Part shown: in pieces, positions 1 to 12,222 of the stretch
How the letters are laid out: every line of letters begins with the position of its first letter
How positions within the stretch are numbered: the stretch's first letter is position 1
Assembly (NCBI RefSeq): GCF_028769735.1
Contig: NC_088173.1
Span: 6,469,038-6,533,037, forward strand
Reading direction: 5' to 3'
DNA length: 64,000 nt
Source of the DNA: Zonotrichia leucophrys gambelii
Lineage: Eukaryota; Chordata; Aves; Passeriformes; Passerellidae
Position numbers and translations under genes: made by a program
Notes under the pieces: generated by a model
Told to the model about the DNA's origin: nothing
Seen by the model: the letters and a program-made list of their open reading frames with translations, nothing else
The model's database searches: none

Positions 1-3000
1 ACAGTAATTCCAGAAACATTCCTCCAACAAGCTTGTATCGATTTCCTGTTTTCTAATAAGAAATGGTGAGTGATAAAGCATAATCTTCATTGACTTTTAT
101 TTTTTCTAATGAGTTTTAATTCTCATTTGGAATAGGCATTTTTCAGCTAGTCTAATTTTCATATAAAGATTCTGGTTTCTTAAGGAAATATTTTCATATG
201 AATAACCATTTTTTAAAAATTTTAAATTTAATTACATTTTTTAAAGACCTTTGACTGTTCTCTTGATAATTTGGGTCTTAAAATCCCCATAAGATATACT
301 GTTGAAAGTGCAGCATGAATTTTTAAATGTGAAGTGGTTAACATTGGCAAGAGGAGGTATAACTAGAGCTGACATATACTGAGGATTTCCAGTTAACTTC
401 ATTCCCTTTCTCCAAATGCCTATGATCTTAATTGCACTTTAAAAAGATTTCCAAAAATTTGATATATTTTTGAACCTTGGGATTGGAAAACTTTGACATT
501 TAATTCTATCCCACTTCTTGCTGCTCTACTGAAAGATGGAATATTTGGGAGAGAAGCTGATGAACCTGTGTCATCACACATTTCCCTGTGTCTCAATTAA
601 AGAATACTGCGTCCTGTGTTCTGGAGGTTCAGTTTCAACAACCTGCATATTTTTTATGAAATTGCTGCAGAAACCCGGGGAAAATTACTGTGCATCTCCC
701 AAAACTGAGTGGGAAATGTAAGAAACTATCTATAATGAATTTACAACTGCAATATGATTTTTTTACAATGCATTTAGGTATTTAGAGCACATATTCCTCA
801 ATCTAAATTAAAAAACACTTATACAGAAGTAATGTTATGTCTTACCTACTCTGAATGCCTGAGTCTTTTCTTTCTTCGTGCACCAGACATTTTTGGCTAA
901 AGTGCAGCTCAGACTATAAGGGTAGAACAAGACAAGTTATTCTGGCAATACAAGAAACTTGTTCCTTGAAAGAAATTCTTTGGGGGAAGCATCTCTGGCA
1001 CTGAACACATTAATTGCTCTGACAGTTACCAAGAGCAATTGGAAAAATCCACAGGCAGCATGTTACTTACTCTTACTAATAGCTGCACTGGTGACCATTT
1101 TTATTGAGCATTAGACTGAACGAGGAGTCTGGGGATCCCTGACTCCAGGTATTTGCTATTTCAGATTAGTCAGGACTGCACTGTGTGGCACAGAAAGGTA
1201 AATCCAAGAAACAGAAATGACAGCTTCCCTGGAGTTGCCAGCACACTTGCTCACAGGTTCTTTACTTTTTCTTTTTTTATTATTTCTTAGTTTAGTGCTG
1301 TGTTTCCCTGGGGCACATTGCTCCTGTCTCAGATAAAACGTGCCAAGCAGCTTGCTCAGTTTCAGCTCAGGGCCTTTCCACTGCTACACAGAGAACAGAC
1401 ACCCTCGTTCTTTTTCCCGTCCCTTTCAAAAATGGGATTAACAATCTCAATTCAAGACACATATCATCTGAGAAAATGTAGAGAGAAGAAAGAAAAGAGG
1501 TGAAGATGATACAGATTAATTTTATGAGCTGTGGATCATCTAAATGCATCTCTGGGCCATTGGTGTTCACTGGTACTAATGATTGCAGGAAAAGTCATGC
1601 TCTCCCCAGTGTCTTGGGTACTAAAGAGCTAATAAATTCTTTGTGAGAATTCAGTCAAAAGCTTTCCTAAACAAGGTAGCAAAGGGGAATGGTTTGCAGA
1701 GGCCTCACTGCTGAATTCCCCAAAGGGACATGGTCACTTTCCCTTCCTTGGAGCATGAGACTGAAGAAGTTTGCAGCGGTGCACAGCTACAGGTGGGAGC
1801 ACTCACCAGGCAATCAAACCCAGTCCTCCAGTTCTGTACCAAATGTAATCACACTCTGCTACCGTGCCGCAGTAATAAATGTTTAGAAACAGCTTATTTC
1901 TGTAGCAATTTTATCTCAGCCTTGTCTAATGCTTGTTATATTGCAGCACTAAACAAATACTTGTTCTGAGACCTTCCTGAATTTCTCATCCTCTTCCTTC
2001 CCTTTTTGCAATATTATGTAATTCCAGCTTTGGTTAAGTCCCTCACTGGCTGCATGCTACTTACAGCTTCAACTTTTTCTTTGGCAGCACTTCCATAAGT
2101 ATTTAAACAAAATAAAGTGTTCTATCACCAGAATGTTCTTAAAGCACGTTTATTTTTCTTGATTTCCTTGAGACAGGACTACCTACACTACTGTAGAACA
2201 GTAGTAGAGTGTGTCTATTTTTTGGCTTTATTTTAATCTGGAATGAAGCATGTTCTACCTGCACAATCAGAACTTTGCCCTGATGGCCTGAGAGACCTGG
2301 GGCCTTTAAGAGGAGCAGGTGAGGATCCAGCCACGCCTTAACAGGTGTTCTTGGAGCCTTTCGTAGGGGTGGGAATATCAGCTGGTTTTAGACCATCTAA
2401 TAGAGTTAAGCTTGGTGGAAGTGAGGCTGTAGTATGCATGAATAATTAACAACCAAGTCGTACAAAATTGTAGAGATGCAGAGGAGAAAGTTTCATGTAT
2501 TGTGTGGAGTACGGCTTTAAAAAGAATGTTGATGGGTAACTGACAAAGTAGTGTACACTAATATAGCCCTGGATGAGTCTTCCCAAAGGAGTTACCCCAA
2601 AATATAAGGATCTGTTTGTTGAGTTCACAAATCCCCTCCCAAAGATTTCTTCATTTAAGTGTACATGATAAATTTTTTGCCTATGTTTTTCTTTTGAACT
2701 AATGTCTTGGACTATATCCATCTAGGCCTTTTCTAAGGGTAACCCTGAGCCAAAGAGACTGAGATTGTGTAGTCACAACCCTTATCATAGTCTACACAAA
2801 TAAAATGTGGATAATATTACACATTTTATTTGAACTTAAATGTTGTGCGGGTAATGGTGTTAGTGAAAAATGATAGTGTAAGCTGGAGCTCCTGATACAG
2901 CAATTTTCTTTCCTTCCAAATCTGCACAGTTTATATGAAGCAAGTAGAGGGCTGGTTCAGATTTCACAGATGGAGAGACAGATACAGGCAAGCCCTTTTA

Positions 3001-6000
3001 ATTTAGACAAGTGGGAATTCCGTATATTTCTAAGTGGCTTAAATGTCATGGTTGTGGTAAATCTAGCAATAACTTTAAACATTTAGGTGCTAGATAGTTT
3101 CTTGTTTGGAATGATCTTACCATGGTGTTATAAGGTTAAGTTTCTTAATCAAGGACACGACAGATTTAAGCTAGAAAATTGAAAGTAAAACTTGTCTCCT
3201 GCAATAATTAGTAATTTATGTTGTTTACAAACTGCCAGTGTTCTATTTTGAATTCTTCTCAAAAAGCAGAAGAATATTGTGTATCGGAAGAGCATTCTGC
3301 TACAAGGGTGTATGTTCCATAGCAAAATATTCAGGGTCAGTTTTAATTCTCCAACTCAGAGCAGCCTCAGTCTAGTGCCTGAGTACCCAAACCAAGTTTT
3401 CCTCCTTCATGTTTGTTCTCTGCTTACCCTAGAGGATAGGACTGAATTAGTGACAGAATTACACTGTTTCCTTGTGCCCTCTGGGGACTGAACTATCAAC
3501 AACTCGCTGCTTTGAGAGATCTTCACAGCTGCGAGTCAGGGATGACATTTTCTGAGACAGACTGGAGTCTTCAGCAGGGATGTGAAATTGCCTTTGAACT
3601 GTGAGCTAAATTTTTTCATACTGATATTTTGTGACACTTGTCATTAGCATGTGGCTCTGCTTGTGAGAGAGGTTTTCATGCAACTTTCAAACATCCTGTA
3701 GCAAACCTCCTATGAAGGTGAATAATTTCCTGTCTCTACTAAGCCAAAATCTAAACTTGATGTGTTTGAGCAGGAGGAAGGAAATTCACCACATGTGTAC
3801 CTGATATAGAAAAAATAGAGATCTGCTTTTATTGCTTGGCATGGCATACAGTTTTAGTCATATGCAAAGGTCCTTGGACAGGCAATGCTCTTCAAGTGTG
3901 TACTCTGGCTACATTAAATCTTGGAATTTCCTAATTAGGGGCTACCTCCTCACTACCCCCAACAAACCAAACCACACAACTCTTTTTATAGTTTTTCTCT
4001 ACATGAGGTTGCCATTCAATGTGTGTAAATAAGTAAATAGAGCTTCAACTGTAGTACAGTTTCTTATCTGTCAAAACTCTATTTCGGCCTAATCCTCAAA
4101 AATGTTCTTTTCTTTGTATCTCAATGTTACCATAAAGTCTTTTCTTGCATATTTAGGCAGTCAGTGAATCATTAAACAAAACTACTCTTCTGGAATTTAC
4201 TGGTGTTGAAAATTAATGCTTTATTCCCTTAATTGGTCTGCCCCAGTTACTCTCTTCAAGAATTTCAGTGCAACAGCTTGAAGACAATTGAGAAATTAAT
4301 TCCCTGAAGTACTTGGTGTAGTAATCAAAAGTGGAATCTATGCATTTATATCGACATGTTACATGATAATACTGTATCTTGGTGGTCAGAAGTATTGGAA
4401 AGAATTTAATAAGCTCATACTAGGCACTCAACTATATGCCAGTTTTGTAAAGATTTTGTTAAAATCAGTAGAAGAAGGAGTGAAGATTAATTATTTATTC
4501 AAGCATTGAAGACATGCTTCCAATTTTCTTTGTCTAGAATCCTATGTTGATGACTTTATATCTGGATATGGAAAAGAATGCAGGCATTGGAAACACTGAG
4601 TTTCACATTTGCAGATGTTTTTATGAAAGAAAATGTAGCCTCTAGCAACAGCAGTTTTAAAAGCCATAATATTCACCTTTTTACTATATCTGCCCTTTTC
4701 TGTCTGAAGTTGTCATTAATGATTATCAAAAGGTGGAGGAGGCCAAGAGTAAATTCTACCTAAAATAAATGTTCTGTCCTCATAGGAAATAAGTTCTTTT
4801 TAGAACTGCTGCTGTAGAATCTGAGAAGGGCTTCATAAAGATACATCTATACTGTAATAGCTAGTTTTCACATTTGATTTCAGAGGGTAATATAAGAAAT
4901 CCAAGTTGTATATGATTTTCAGAGTTTGCTAGAACACAAAGAAAATGTGAGCAGAATTTATGTTATCAGCAACTTGCAAATTAATGGTAAGACAAAGCTG
5001 AGCAAGAAAGATCTCTTATATCCAAATGTGGAATAACATTAATAAAATTTTATACTACACTAACTATATTTTACTTATATTAACATAAAGTTGTTTATTC
5101 TGTGAATATTGTATATATTATAGGCTTTGGTTTATTGTAGCATTCACGTAAAATTTGCTGGTAAGACAGATATTCTAGTCAAAGGAATACAAGATGCACA
5201 GTGTTAAACCAAAAAGGTGTGAAACCTTCTTGCTGGAGATTTTCTGTTTCTGCTTGGTGGATAATTCTTTCATTTTCCACAGAAGCTGGTCATTCAAACT
5301 GACATAGTAATTTTCTGACTGGCTAACTGGGAATACCTCATTTCTGAGGATAGCATGACATTTTGATACTCATTAGTTTAAAATGTCATCTGGAAAGAAA
5401 TTGCCTAATGTTTGGCACTTAAAATATTTGAGGGTTATTGCAAGTGAATACTTCTCGATTCATTTTCATATCATTTTTACTCTTGTTTAATTAATATGAA
5501 ATCATGGCATTATAAGGAGCTTCTCTATAAGTATATACAACAAGTAATAAATGAGGATCACTTTGGTTTATCCATGGTTTTCTTAAAAAAAGGTTTGGAT
5601 CAGGATAAAACAGAACACCTCACTTATGAATTGTTCTCACCATCCTTGGGACTTCTCAGAAGTACATCCTTGGGACTTCTCTTTCAGTACCTATCAGAGT
5701 AGGACTAAAGAGTATCTATACCTCCTCCTATTTCAGAGATCAGAACTTGGACCAGCGCATGTGTGCTTCCTTGTTTGTAAAATTCAAATACACAATTAAT
5801 TCAACTTCTGTATGATCTAAATTACTCTTTTTGCCCCTTATTATATTTTATATGCCATGTTCACCAGTGCAAGAAAAATGTGCTCACAATGTTTTGACTT
5901 GGATTAGGATGAGGGATGTGATGAGGACAATAGGTCTTTGCTGAAGTGTCAATAGCAAATAAGACTTTACCAACTAAATCACAGGGTTATCCCCTGAAGT

Positions 6001-6896
6001 ATTGTCACATGGAGCCGGATTGAGACTTTCTGGGAAGAATGTTCAAATTCCAAATCTTTCAAAATTTGTGTGGTTCCTTTAATAGAAGTCATACTAAGTG
6101 TGTGCATATGTGTGCAGGCAAAGCTCTTGGGGTTCTTTAGGTTGGTTACTCCCTCCTGATAGCACTGGGGGTCATGAAAACATGCAAGCAGGCTTATTTC
6201 TGCAAAATGCCTTTAATGCATGTTATCAATGCTTAAAAGCAGAGAAATAGGCTAGCTGGCTGATTCTCTCATTAATTTAGATTCTGGGTTTGTTAATCAA
6301 CTTGATATTCATGATGTGTTGGCCTAGCTCCATGTATGAAAATAACAAGGCTCTGAATGAAGCAAAACCTTTGAAAAGATTTTCATGGTCTTGCATTAGT
6401 TTTTAAGCCATGCTTTATGGGTTTTTTTTTACTAACAATATGGAGTTTGTTGTATTATCACAGTAGTTCAGTATAATCCCAAGGCCAAAACACAATTTGT
6501 TTTTTCTTAAATCTTACAGCTGACAGTGTTTGGTTTATTAGCACAACATCCTTATAATAAATCTAAAATAAAACTAGAAAACGCACATAATCTTGCAATT
6601 AAAGTTTAAAGTTTTAGGACTAATTTATGGATTAGGCTCAGAGTTAAAAAAGTAGAATTCAGTGACATGAGTTGGCATCCTGGTTTTGGTTGAGGAGGCT
6701 GCTTTTACATCTTTGGAGGACCTTCAGAGGACCTTAAGGTTATTTCAAATTATAAAGATATGAAACACTCAGTATGAGGAAATGCAGTTCTTAGAAATTA
6801 TCCATAATGTGCTCATATCAGGCTTTTTACAAATAGTCTTTTTCTTTATCAAATTTTCAGGGGAAAAGGTAAATATTTAAATTAAAACCACTATTA
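1..6896. other. Non-coding, AT-rich DNA with no recognised element
   Basis: I see no gene, recognisable transposable element or RNA gene here. Open frames are short (below about 95 codons), overlap on both strands, and show no family resemblance. Small local structures occur: a short hairpin near 2190-2216 (arms CTACTGT/ACAGTAG) and a two-copy direct repeat at 5641-5681. Old, diverged repeats could be present below what can be recognised by eye. Confidence 0.6.
5641..5681. repeat. Two-copy 17-bp direct repeat, 24-bp period
   Basis: The 17-mer beginning CATCCTTGGG occurs at 5641-5657 and again at 5665-5681, separated by 7 bases. The copies are identical. This is a small local duplication, probably from replication slippage, with no visible function. 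Confidence 0.8.
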
Positions 6897-7030
6897 TACC
6901 ACAGAATCACAATCCCTTCTGAGCTGGAACAGACTCAAGGATCAACTCTTAGGTGAATGGCCTGTACATGGATCAAACCTGCAGCCTTGGTGTTATTAGC
7001 ACCATGCTCTGACCAACTGAGCTCATCTCA
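6897..7030 (-). mobile_element. tRNA-Ile-derived SINE with CR1-like tail (TguSINE1-like)
   Basis: Read on the minus strand, about 7028-6958 matches a tRNA-Ile(AAU) gene body. The A box resembles GAGCTCAGTTGGTCAGAGC, the anticodon loop CTAATAAC has AAT at 6997-6995, and the B box resembles GGTTTGATCC, followed by an acceptor-like end GGCCA. It continues directly into a CR1-type 3' tail ending GGGATTGTGATTCTGTGG near 6899. A tRNA head fused to a CR1 tail is known from the TguSINE1 family of passerines, which is mobilised in trans by CR1 reverse transcriptase. The head carries substitutions in the stems, so this is a retroposon and not a working tRNA. No clear target-site duplication is visible. 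Confidence 0.85.
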
Positions 7031-7149
7031 GAGTCACAGGGAATATTTGCATGAATATAAGGGAACTTAAATGATTGATCAGCAGTAATAAAATTCCTGA
7101 ACTAATGCTGTCCACAAACCTAATTGGTCCCTATTCACTTGGTTTGGAG

Positions 7150-7385
7150 ATGATTGGGTTAGAGACCATTTAATCCAACTTGACATCCAGAAGTCCATGG
7201 TTCCTGATGGGATGCACCCAAAAGTGTTGAGGGAACTGATGGACATCATTTCTAGATCATCCTCAATCATTTTGGAAAGGTCACAGTGATAAGGAGGGGT
7301 AGCTGAGGACTGGAAGAAGGCAAATGTTACCTCAGCCTTCAAAATGGCAAGGAGGGCCTAGAGAATTACCAGCCTCACAATCCTT
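7150..7385 (+). mobile_element. CR1 LINE fragment, ORF2 reverse-transcriptase region
   Basis: From 7191 the plus strand reads, in frame, KSMVPDGMHPKVLRELMDII and then SRSSSIILERS. This is a decayed copy of the conserved CR1 reverse-transcriptase block whose usual form contains K-S-M-G-P-D-G-I-H-P and R-V-L-R-E-L. A stop follows, and then DNA corresponding to the EDWRKANVTPVFKKGK block in a shifted frame. The fragment is truncated at both ends, carries stops and frameshifts, and is inactive. It lies about 120 bp from the SINE and on the opposite strand, so the two are separate insertions. Confidence 0.85.
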
Positions 7386-9480
7386 TGTTTTCAAGATACT
7401 AAATTTAAGATGCTCTGTGATATTACATAGTCAAATACCACAACAATATATTCATAATGTCTTGAAGAGTCTTAGTTTTACTTCAATTTACAAATACATT
7501 TTTTTAACGTAAACAAGTCTATTGAAAATGATAGCTGTGAACAATGTCTAGATTTTAGGGCTCATTCTAATTTTAAGAGTTAAGGCAGCATTTCTTTCAC
7601 ACTTCAGCAAAATATATGTTCTGAATTGCTTGTACTATGAATTTGTTTACTAGTAGGTTTATTATACCTGTATATTGCTTCCTACTTATAAAAAATCTCT
7701 TGTGATAAGCTGAGATAATATTATTTCAAGAGCTTATAAAAAAGCCCTTGAGACAATATTAAAACATTTTCAGGTTGCTGCAAAGAAACTAGAAATATTG
7801 GAAAGATCAATATTGTCAACAGTGATGGACTAGTCTGATGAAGTGATTCATTATTTCAGTTCCAGTACTCATGAACTTTGCTGAGAGGGTGTCATGCTGA
7901 ATGCCCCCTAACACATTGATATGCTGATCTGCCTTCTAAACTGGTGAAAACTCTGTTTCCATCAAGTATGCAAAAATCACATCTCTCTGTAGAAGTAAAG
8001 ATGCCACAGAATGGATGAATTTAGGGAAGCTATGCCTTCAATTTGGTAAAAGAGTTTTAAAGTTTGCTTACAAATCAGCAGGGTCTTGTAATGAAATAGC
8101 ACAGTTTTCATAATGAAGTGATTCTGAATTTAAACATTGTCTTCTTGGGATTTGTAAACTCTTAGAGGGCAAAGTGTAAGGATCACATTTTCAAAGGAGA
8201 ATTACATGCTCAATTTCTGTTAACTAATCCTTTAGGCAGGATTGAAAATCTCTACTTTACATCATGAATGCCACTGAGGAATCAGCTTGTTAACATAATG
8301 GGTTCTGAACTGAAGGGGAAAGATATTGGAAAAGAGGGGTAAAAGTGGGTGATTCTGCATACAAAATGCAGTGTTAATTGGCGATTTTATTTCCCCGTTT
8401 CTCTCCTTTGTAATTATTTTCCTTAAGGTTTGGTTTTTCACATCATGGAAGACAGCAGTGGGGAGGAAAGGACGTTCTCTTTCCTTTGTTCTTCCAGTGG
8501 GTAGCTGACACTATCCTGTGTTGTGCCTCTGTCTGGGAAGCTGGGGAGCAGAGCTTTCTTCATTTTCTGCCTGCTTCTGCACACCTATGTGGAGGAAGGG
8601 CACACAGCTAATGTGCCCTTGCAGTGTAGATATGAAGAGCTAAGGGTAAGGATCCTGACCATTGTTACTAATAAATGAAGTTTACGTTGTTAAACTTGGC
8701 CCCCAAAAAAGCAGAATTCTTCCACCTCTAACTTAGAGGCAGAGGTCTTCATCTGAAAGTCAAATCAAAAATGTAGGCACATAGCAAAGTGTGTGCCCTC
8801 AGGAAAACAGGTATGAACTTTGGGACTGATGAAGAAACAATTCTGTCTAGGGCTCTTTGTGGTTTCTGAGTTCTAAAAAATGCCCTGTCATGTAAGGGGC
8901 ATGGTCCTTGAAGGTACCTTGGTGCTCTCCTGGAACCCATGTAGTAAATGGGCATAAGAAATCTTTACTATCATGCTGGGAAGAGTATCTGTGAAGGGGT
9001 AGGAGAATAGATGCTTCCATCTCAGCATATTGAAAAATATGCCTTATATAGAAACTTCTTCCAGCCTTCAGTGGAAATCTCATGCCTAGTTTAATGGAAA
9101 TATTCTAAAAGAAATATTTAAATATATTCAGATATCCATGTTTGAATTATTTGGGCCCTAGACTTGACCTGAGAACACAAGGTCTCTCTATCTCTTTAGG
9201 AAATAGATTAAGAGAAAAAAGAAAGAAAAAATAAAAATAGAACAATAAAATCAAACTTATTTAGGTTTCCTTTTCTGAGAAACTCTTTGAATTTATTTAA
9301 TGAAGCTGAACCACAGGAAAGAGAATGGAGAAAGAAAGTCTAAAAGATGAAAAAGGAGTTGTCATGTATTAATAGAAGTGCCAGTGCAAGAAATACTGAC
9401 ATTCAGGTTTGATTGGTAGTGAAACAAAGGCAAAAATGTATGAGGAAAATGTGCAGAATGAACAAAAGATAAGTATAGCA
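7386..9480. other. Non-coding DNA, no recognised element
   Basis: I see no gene or mobile element here. The only compact structure noted is a 9-bp-arm hairpin at 8596-8620. Short frames on the minus strand around 8750-9080 have no family resemblance. Confidence 0.55.
8596..8620. repeat. Short perfect inverted repeat (9-bp arms, 7-base loop)
   Basis: AAGGGCACA at 8596-8604 pairs exactly with TGTGCCCTT at 8612-8620 around the loop CAGCTAA. No T-run or gene context suggests a terminator. It may be a chance palindrome. Confidence 0.7.
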
Positions 9481-9528
9481 ATGATGTGAGATGCGAATAT
9501 TTAACATTATTGCTCTAATCTTATCTAG

Positions 9529-9712
9529 AAACATTTCACAGACAAATACAGTTGCACAAGCAGAAATGAATCAAATGAAAATGACATCCAGGTCAACGAG
9601 GCAGCGCAGCCCTCAGCAGTTTAACCACGTGATGGTCCCAAGACCCACAGTGATGCTGCCAGCACAGCCGCCCACAGAGCCTGCCAAGCAGCCAGATGCT
9701 GCTGGAAGATGA
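9529..9712 (+). other. Possible terminal coding exon (unrecognised), low confidence
   Basis: A pyrimidine-rich stretch ending in ATCTAG at 9523-9528 looks like a splice acceptor with a nearby branch-like CTAAT. Downstream, an open frame runs from 9530 to a TGA at 9710-9712 and would encode about 60 residues. The last 40 residues are rich in Pro, Gln and Ala and end PAKQPDAAGR. From about 9590 to 9712 the GC content is visibly higher than in the flanks, with several CpGs (CAACGAGG, CAGCGCAG, CCACGTGA, AGCCGCC). I do not recognise the protein. The patch could equally be a conserved non-coding element, a processed pseudogene fragment or an unrecognised repeat. No matching upstream exon was found in this window. 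Confidence 0.2.
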
Positions 9713-12152
9713 GGACCTTCCACAGTTGCCATTTAACTCTTGAGAGGGAGGTAATGGTGTTCAGATTTTTTTTTTAATGACTGAATTACATCTTGCTTTA
9801 ATAGATGAATTAAAATTCTCATATGCTCCTACAAGTGTTTGAGTAGACATGTGGTGTAGTGCATCCTATTCTAATAAGAACCTTGTTTTTTCTAATAGAA
9901 AATTAATACTAACATAAATACATCCCAGATTCGTCATGCTACTTTAATAATGTTGCATTTATTTTGTAAGGAAAACCAGTGAAGGCTTGATTTTTTCTTA
10001 TTAAAAAAATCGTTAATGATAGATGTAACATCTAGTGGAAACCTGGCAGTACTCATCTCATACCATTAACTTCCCAAGCGCAGTTTCTCTACTGTCAATG
10101 TTCACCTTTTGACTTTTTTTGAAATGAGATTCTCTTAGCAGTAATCATAAGAAACTGTTATTACACAATCTATGTGATATTTTTTTTCAGAGCACTAATT
10201 AGATGTCTTTGCATCAGGGACTTTCTAAGACATAGAAACACCCACACATTATTGAATCAAATTTATTGAAAATACCCATTAAAGACTTCAAGATTTTCTC
10301 TGGGGTTTGTAGAGAAGCCATTTGGACTCAAGATGCATGCAAGGACTCCAGCTAGCACACTCTTCACATTTCCACTGAGGACTGGTGTTTTAGGTAGTTG
10401 TAAATCTATCTATTATTACACTCCAAATTTTTAGGAACTGATTACAAGAAGATTTATTTCTATTAAAAATAAAAAGAAAGAAAAAAAAGAAGCAATGCCA
10501 GGAAGACACCATAATTATTGCTTGTATAGAAACACCACACTTAGAGGTGCTGGTAGTTGACCTTTACTACAAAAGGGAAATACAACTATCCTTGAAAATG
10601 AATGGCAATTTCAGTCTGGTATGAACTGTAACAAGGATAGTCTATATAATACATGGTTGTCATCCAACATCAGCCAAGGAAAGTTGATACTCAAAAGTCA
10701 CTCTCTTGACATCTATGGCAACCTGCTTTAGAATATTGATTCCTGTAAAATAAGAAATAGAGCAACTAAGCATGATAAGTCAGGTAATATTCTGGTTCTA
10801 GGTTACTTGATAAATGCTATTGCAGGACAGTTTAAGGCTGGAGTAAGGAACACACAGGGAATAAGGGGGAAATTAATTGTCTGATCTCTAGTTCTCTGAC
10901 TCTCATCATAGAAGTACTTGTGTTAGTTTATCTCTTCTGACTCTGACCATTGTTAATCCACAAAGACGACAAAGAATAGGAACAAGTACACACTTTTGTT
11001 ATGCTGTTTCATTACAGAAGTGGTGAAAAACCTCTTTTTTGTGTGTGTGTGTGGTTTTTTTTAGTAAATACGAGTATACTCCTGTCAAAAACATTAACTG
11101 AATGAATGAAAGATTTCTTTCCTGATGATCCTCTTAATATTTAGTACTACACTCTCTTCACATTCTTTTTACATCAGCTGCATGTCTAGCTGATAACTGC
11201 AGAAATTTTGGCATCCACAGAGGAATTTTATGAGAGATACTAATAGGCAGATATTTTTAAAATGTCACTATTACTTTAGAGTTGTATATATGCAAAAGAT
11301 GACAGTGGTAATGTTTAGATTTTTCATGTTTCCCCTGGTCCTTATGGGAACAGGAGATGCAATTAAGGAACTGAGAAGAAATGAAAACTTGCACTAATTT
11401 TGTAAATTTCAACTTTTCCTTTGCGGAATATCCAAACAGGGATTGCTTCCTTCCTTCACTGTATATGACCTAAATATTTTTCTGAAATTGCAGTGATGTG
11501 CAAACCTAAATTAATCAAAATGTTAAGAAGAAAGTATGCCTCAGGATAAATATGGGGTGAATTTTGGATGTTGGATATCCAGAATACTGGATATCTACTG
11601 TGTAAGTTTCAGAAGTTTAGAGTTTAAAAAAAAAAGATTTTAAATAAACAGAAGACTTCTTGCCCAGCCACAAAAGCCTACCTAGTGCCCGACTCAGACA
11701 AAACGTGTAAAGCCCTTTGCTGTGTTGATGCTTATCTGAAGAATTTCTGAGGGGTACACTAGAGAAACTTATTGGGAATCTTACCAATAATAATAATAAA
11801 AATCTTAAGAATTCAAAATCCTGTTATGCAATATTAATTTATCACTCCCCTGGATGGTGACCTTGAAATGTTTAAATAATGTTTCTCCAAGCTCACTCTC
11901 ATCCCAAAGCAAGCAAGGGAAGGTTTTGGCAGTGGTCATAGCCATGACAGAAGCCCCAAAAAACTTCACACCTTAAAAGCAAGCAATTTTTGTCATGTCA
12001 CAGAGTCACCATCTGTAAATACAGGTAGGAGTTTTGGTTTTAATTTTCAACATATGGGTATGTCGGATACAGATAAGACTATGCAGAGTGAACTCCAGGT
12101 TTCTGTCATCATAAATAATATTTTAGTGGCTTTATTGTCTAGGAATTTTGGT

Positions 12153-12222
12153 TTTTGTTTGGTTCATTGATTTTGTTTTTGGTTTTCTGTTTTGCTTTGT
12201 TTTTGTTTTTTTTTTTTTTGTG
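12153..12222. repeat. T-rich low-complexity tract
   Basis: The tract consists of T runs broken by G or GG, of the GTTTTTG type, and ends in a run of about 15 T. It is low-complexity sequence. No adjacent retroposon body was recognised, so I cannot say it is a poly(A) tail on the minus strand. Confidence 0.7.

Noticed and set aside
6958..7030. Possible tRNA-Ile gene on the minus strand
   Set aside because: Substitutions disturb the acceptor and D stems, and the sequence runs straight into a CR1 tail. It is the head of a SINE, not a functional tRNA.
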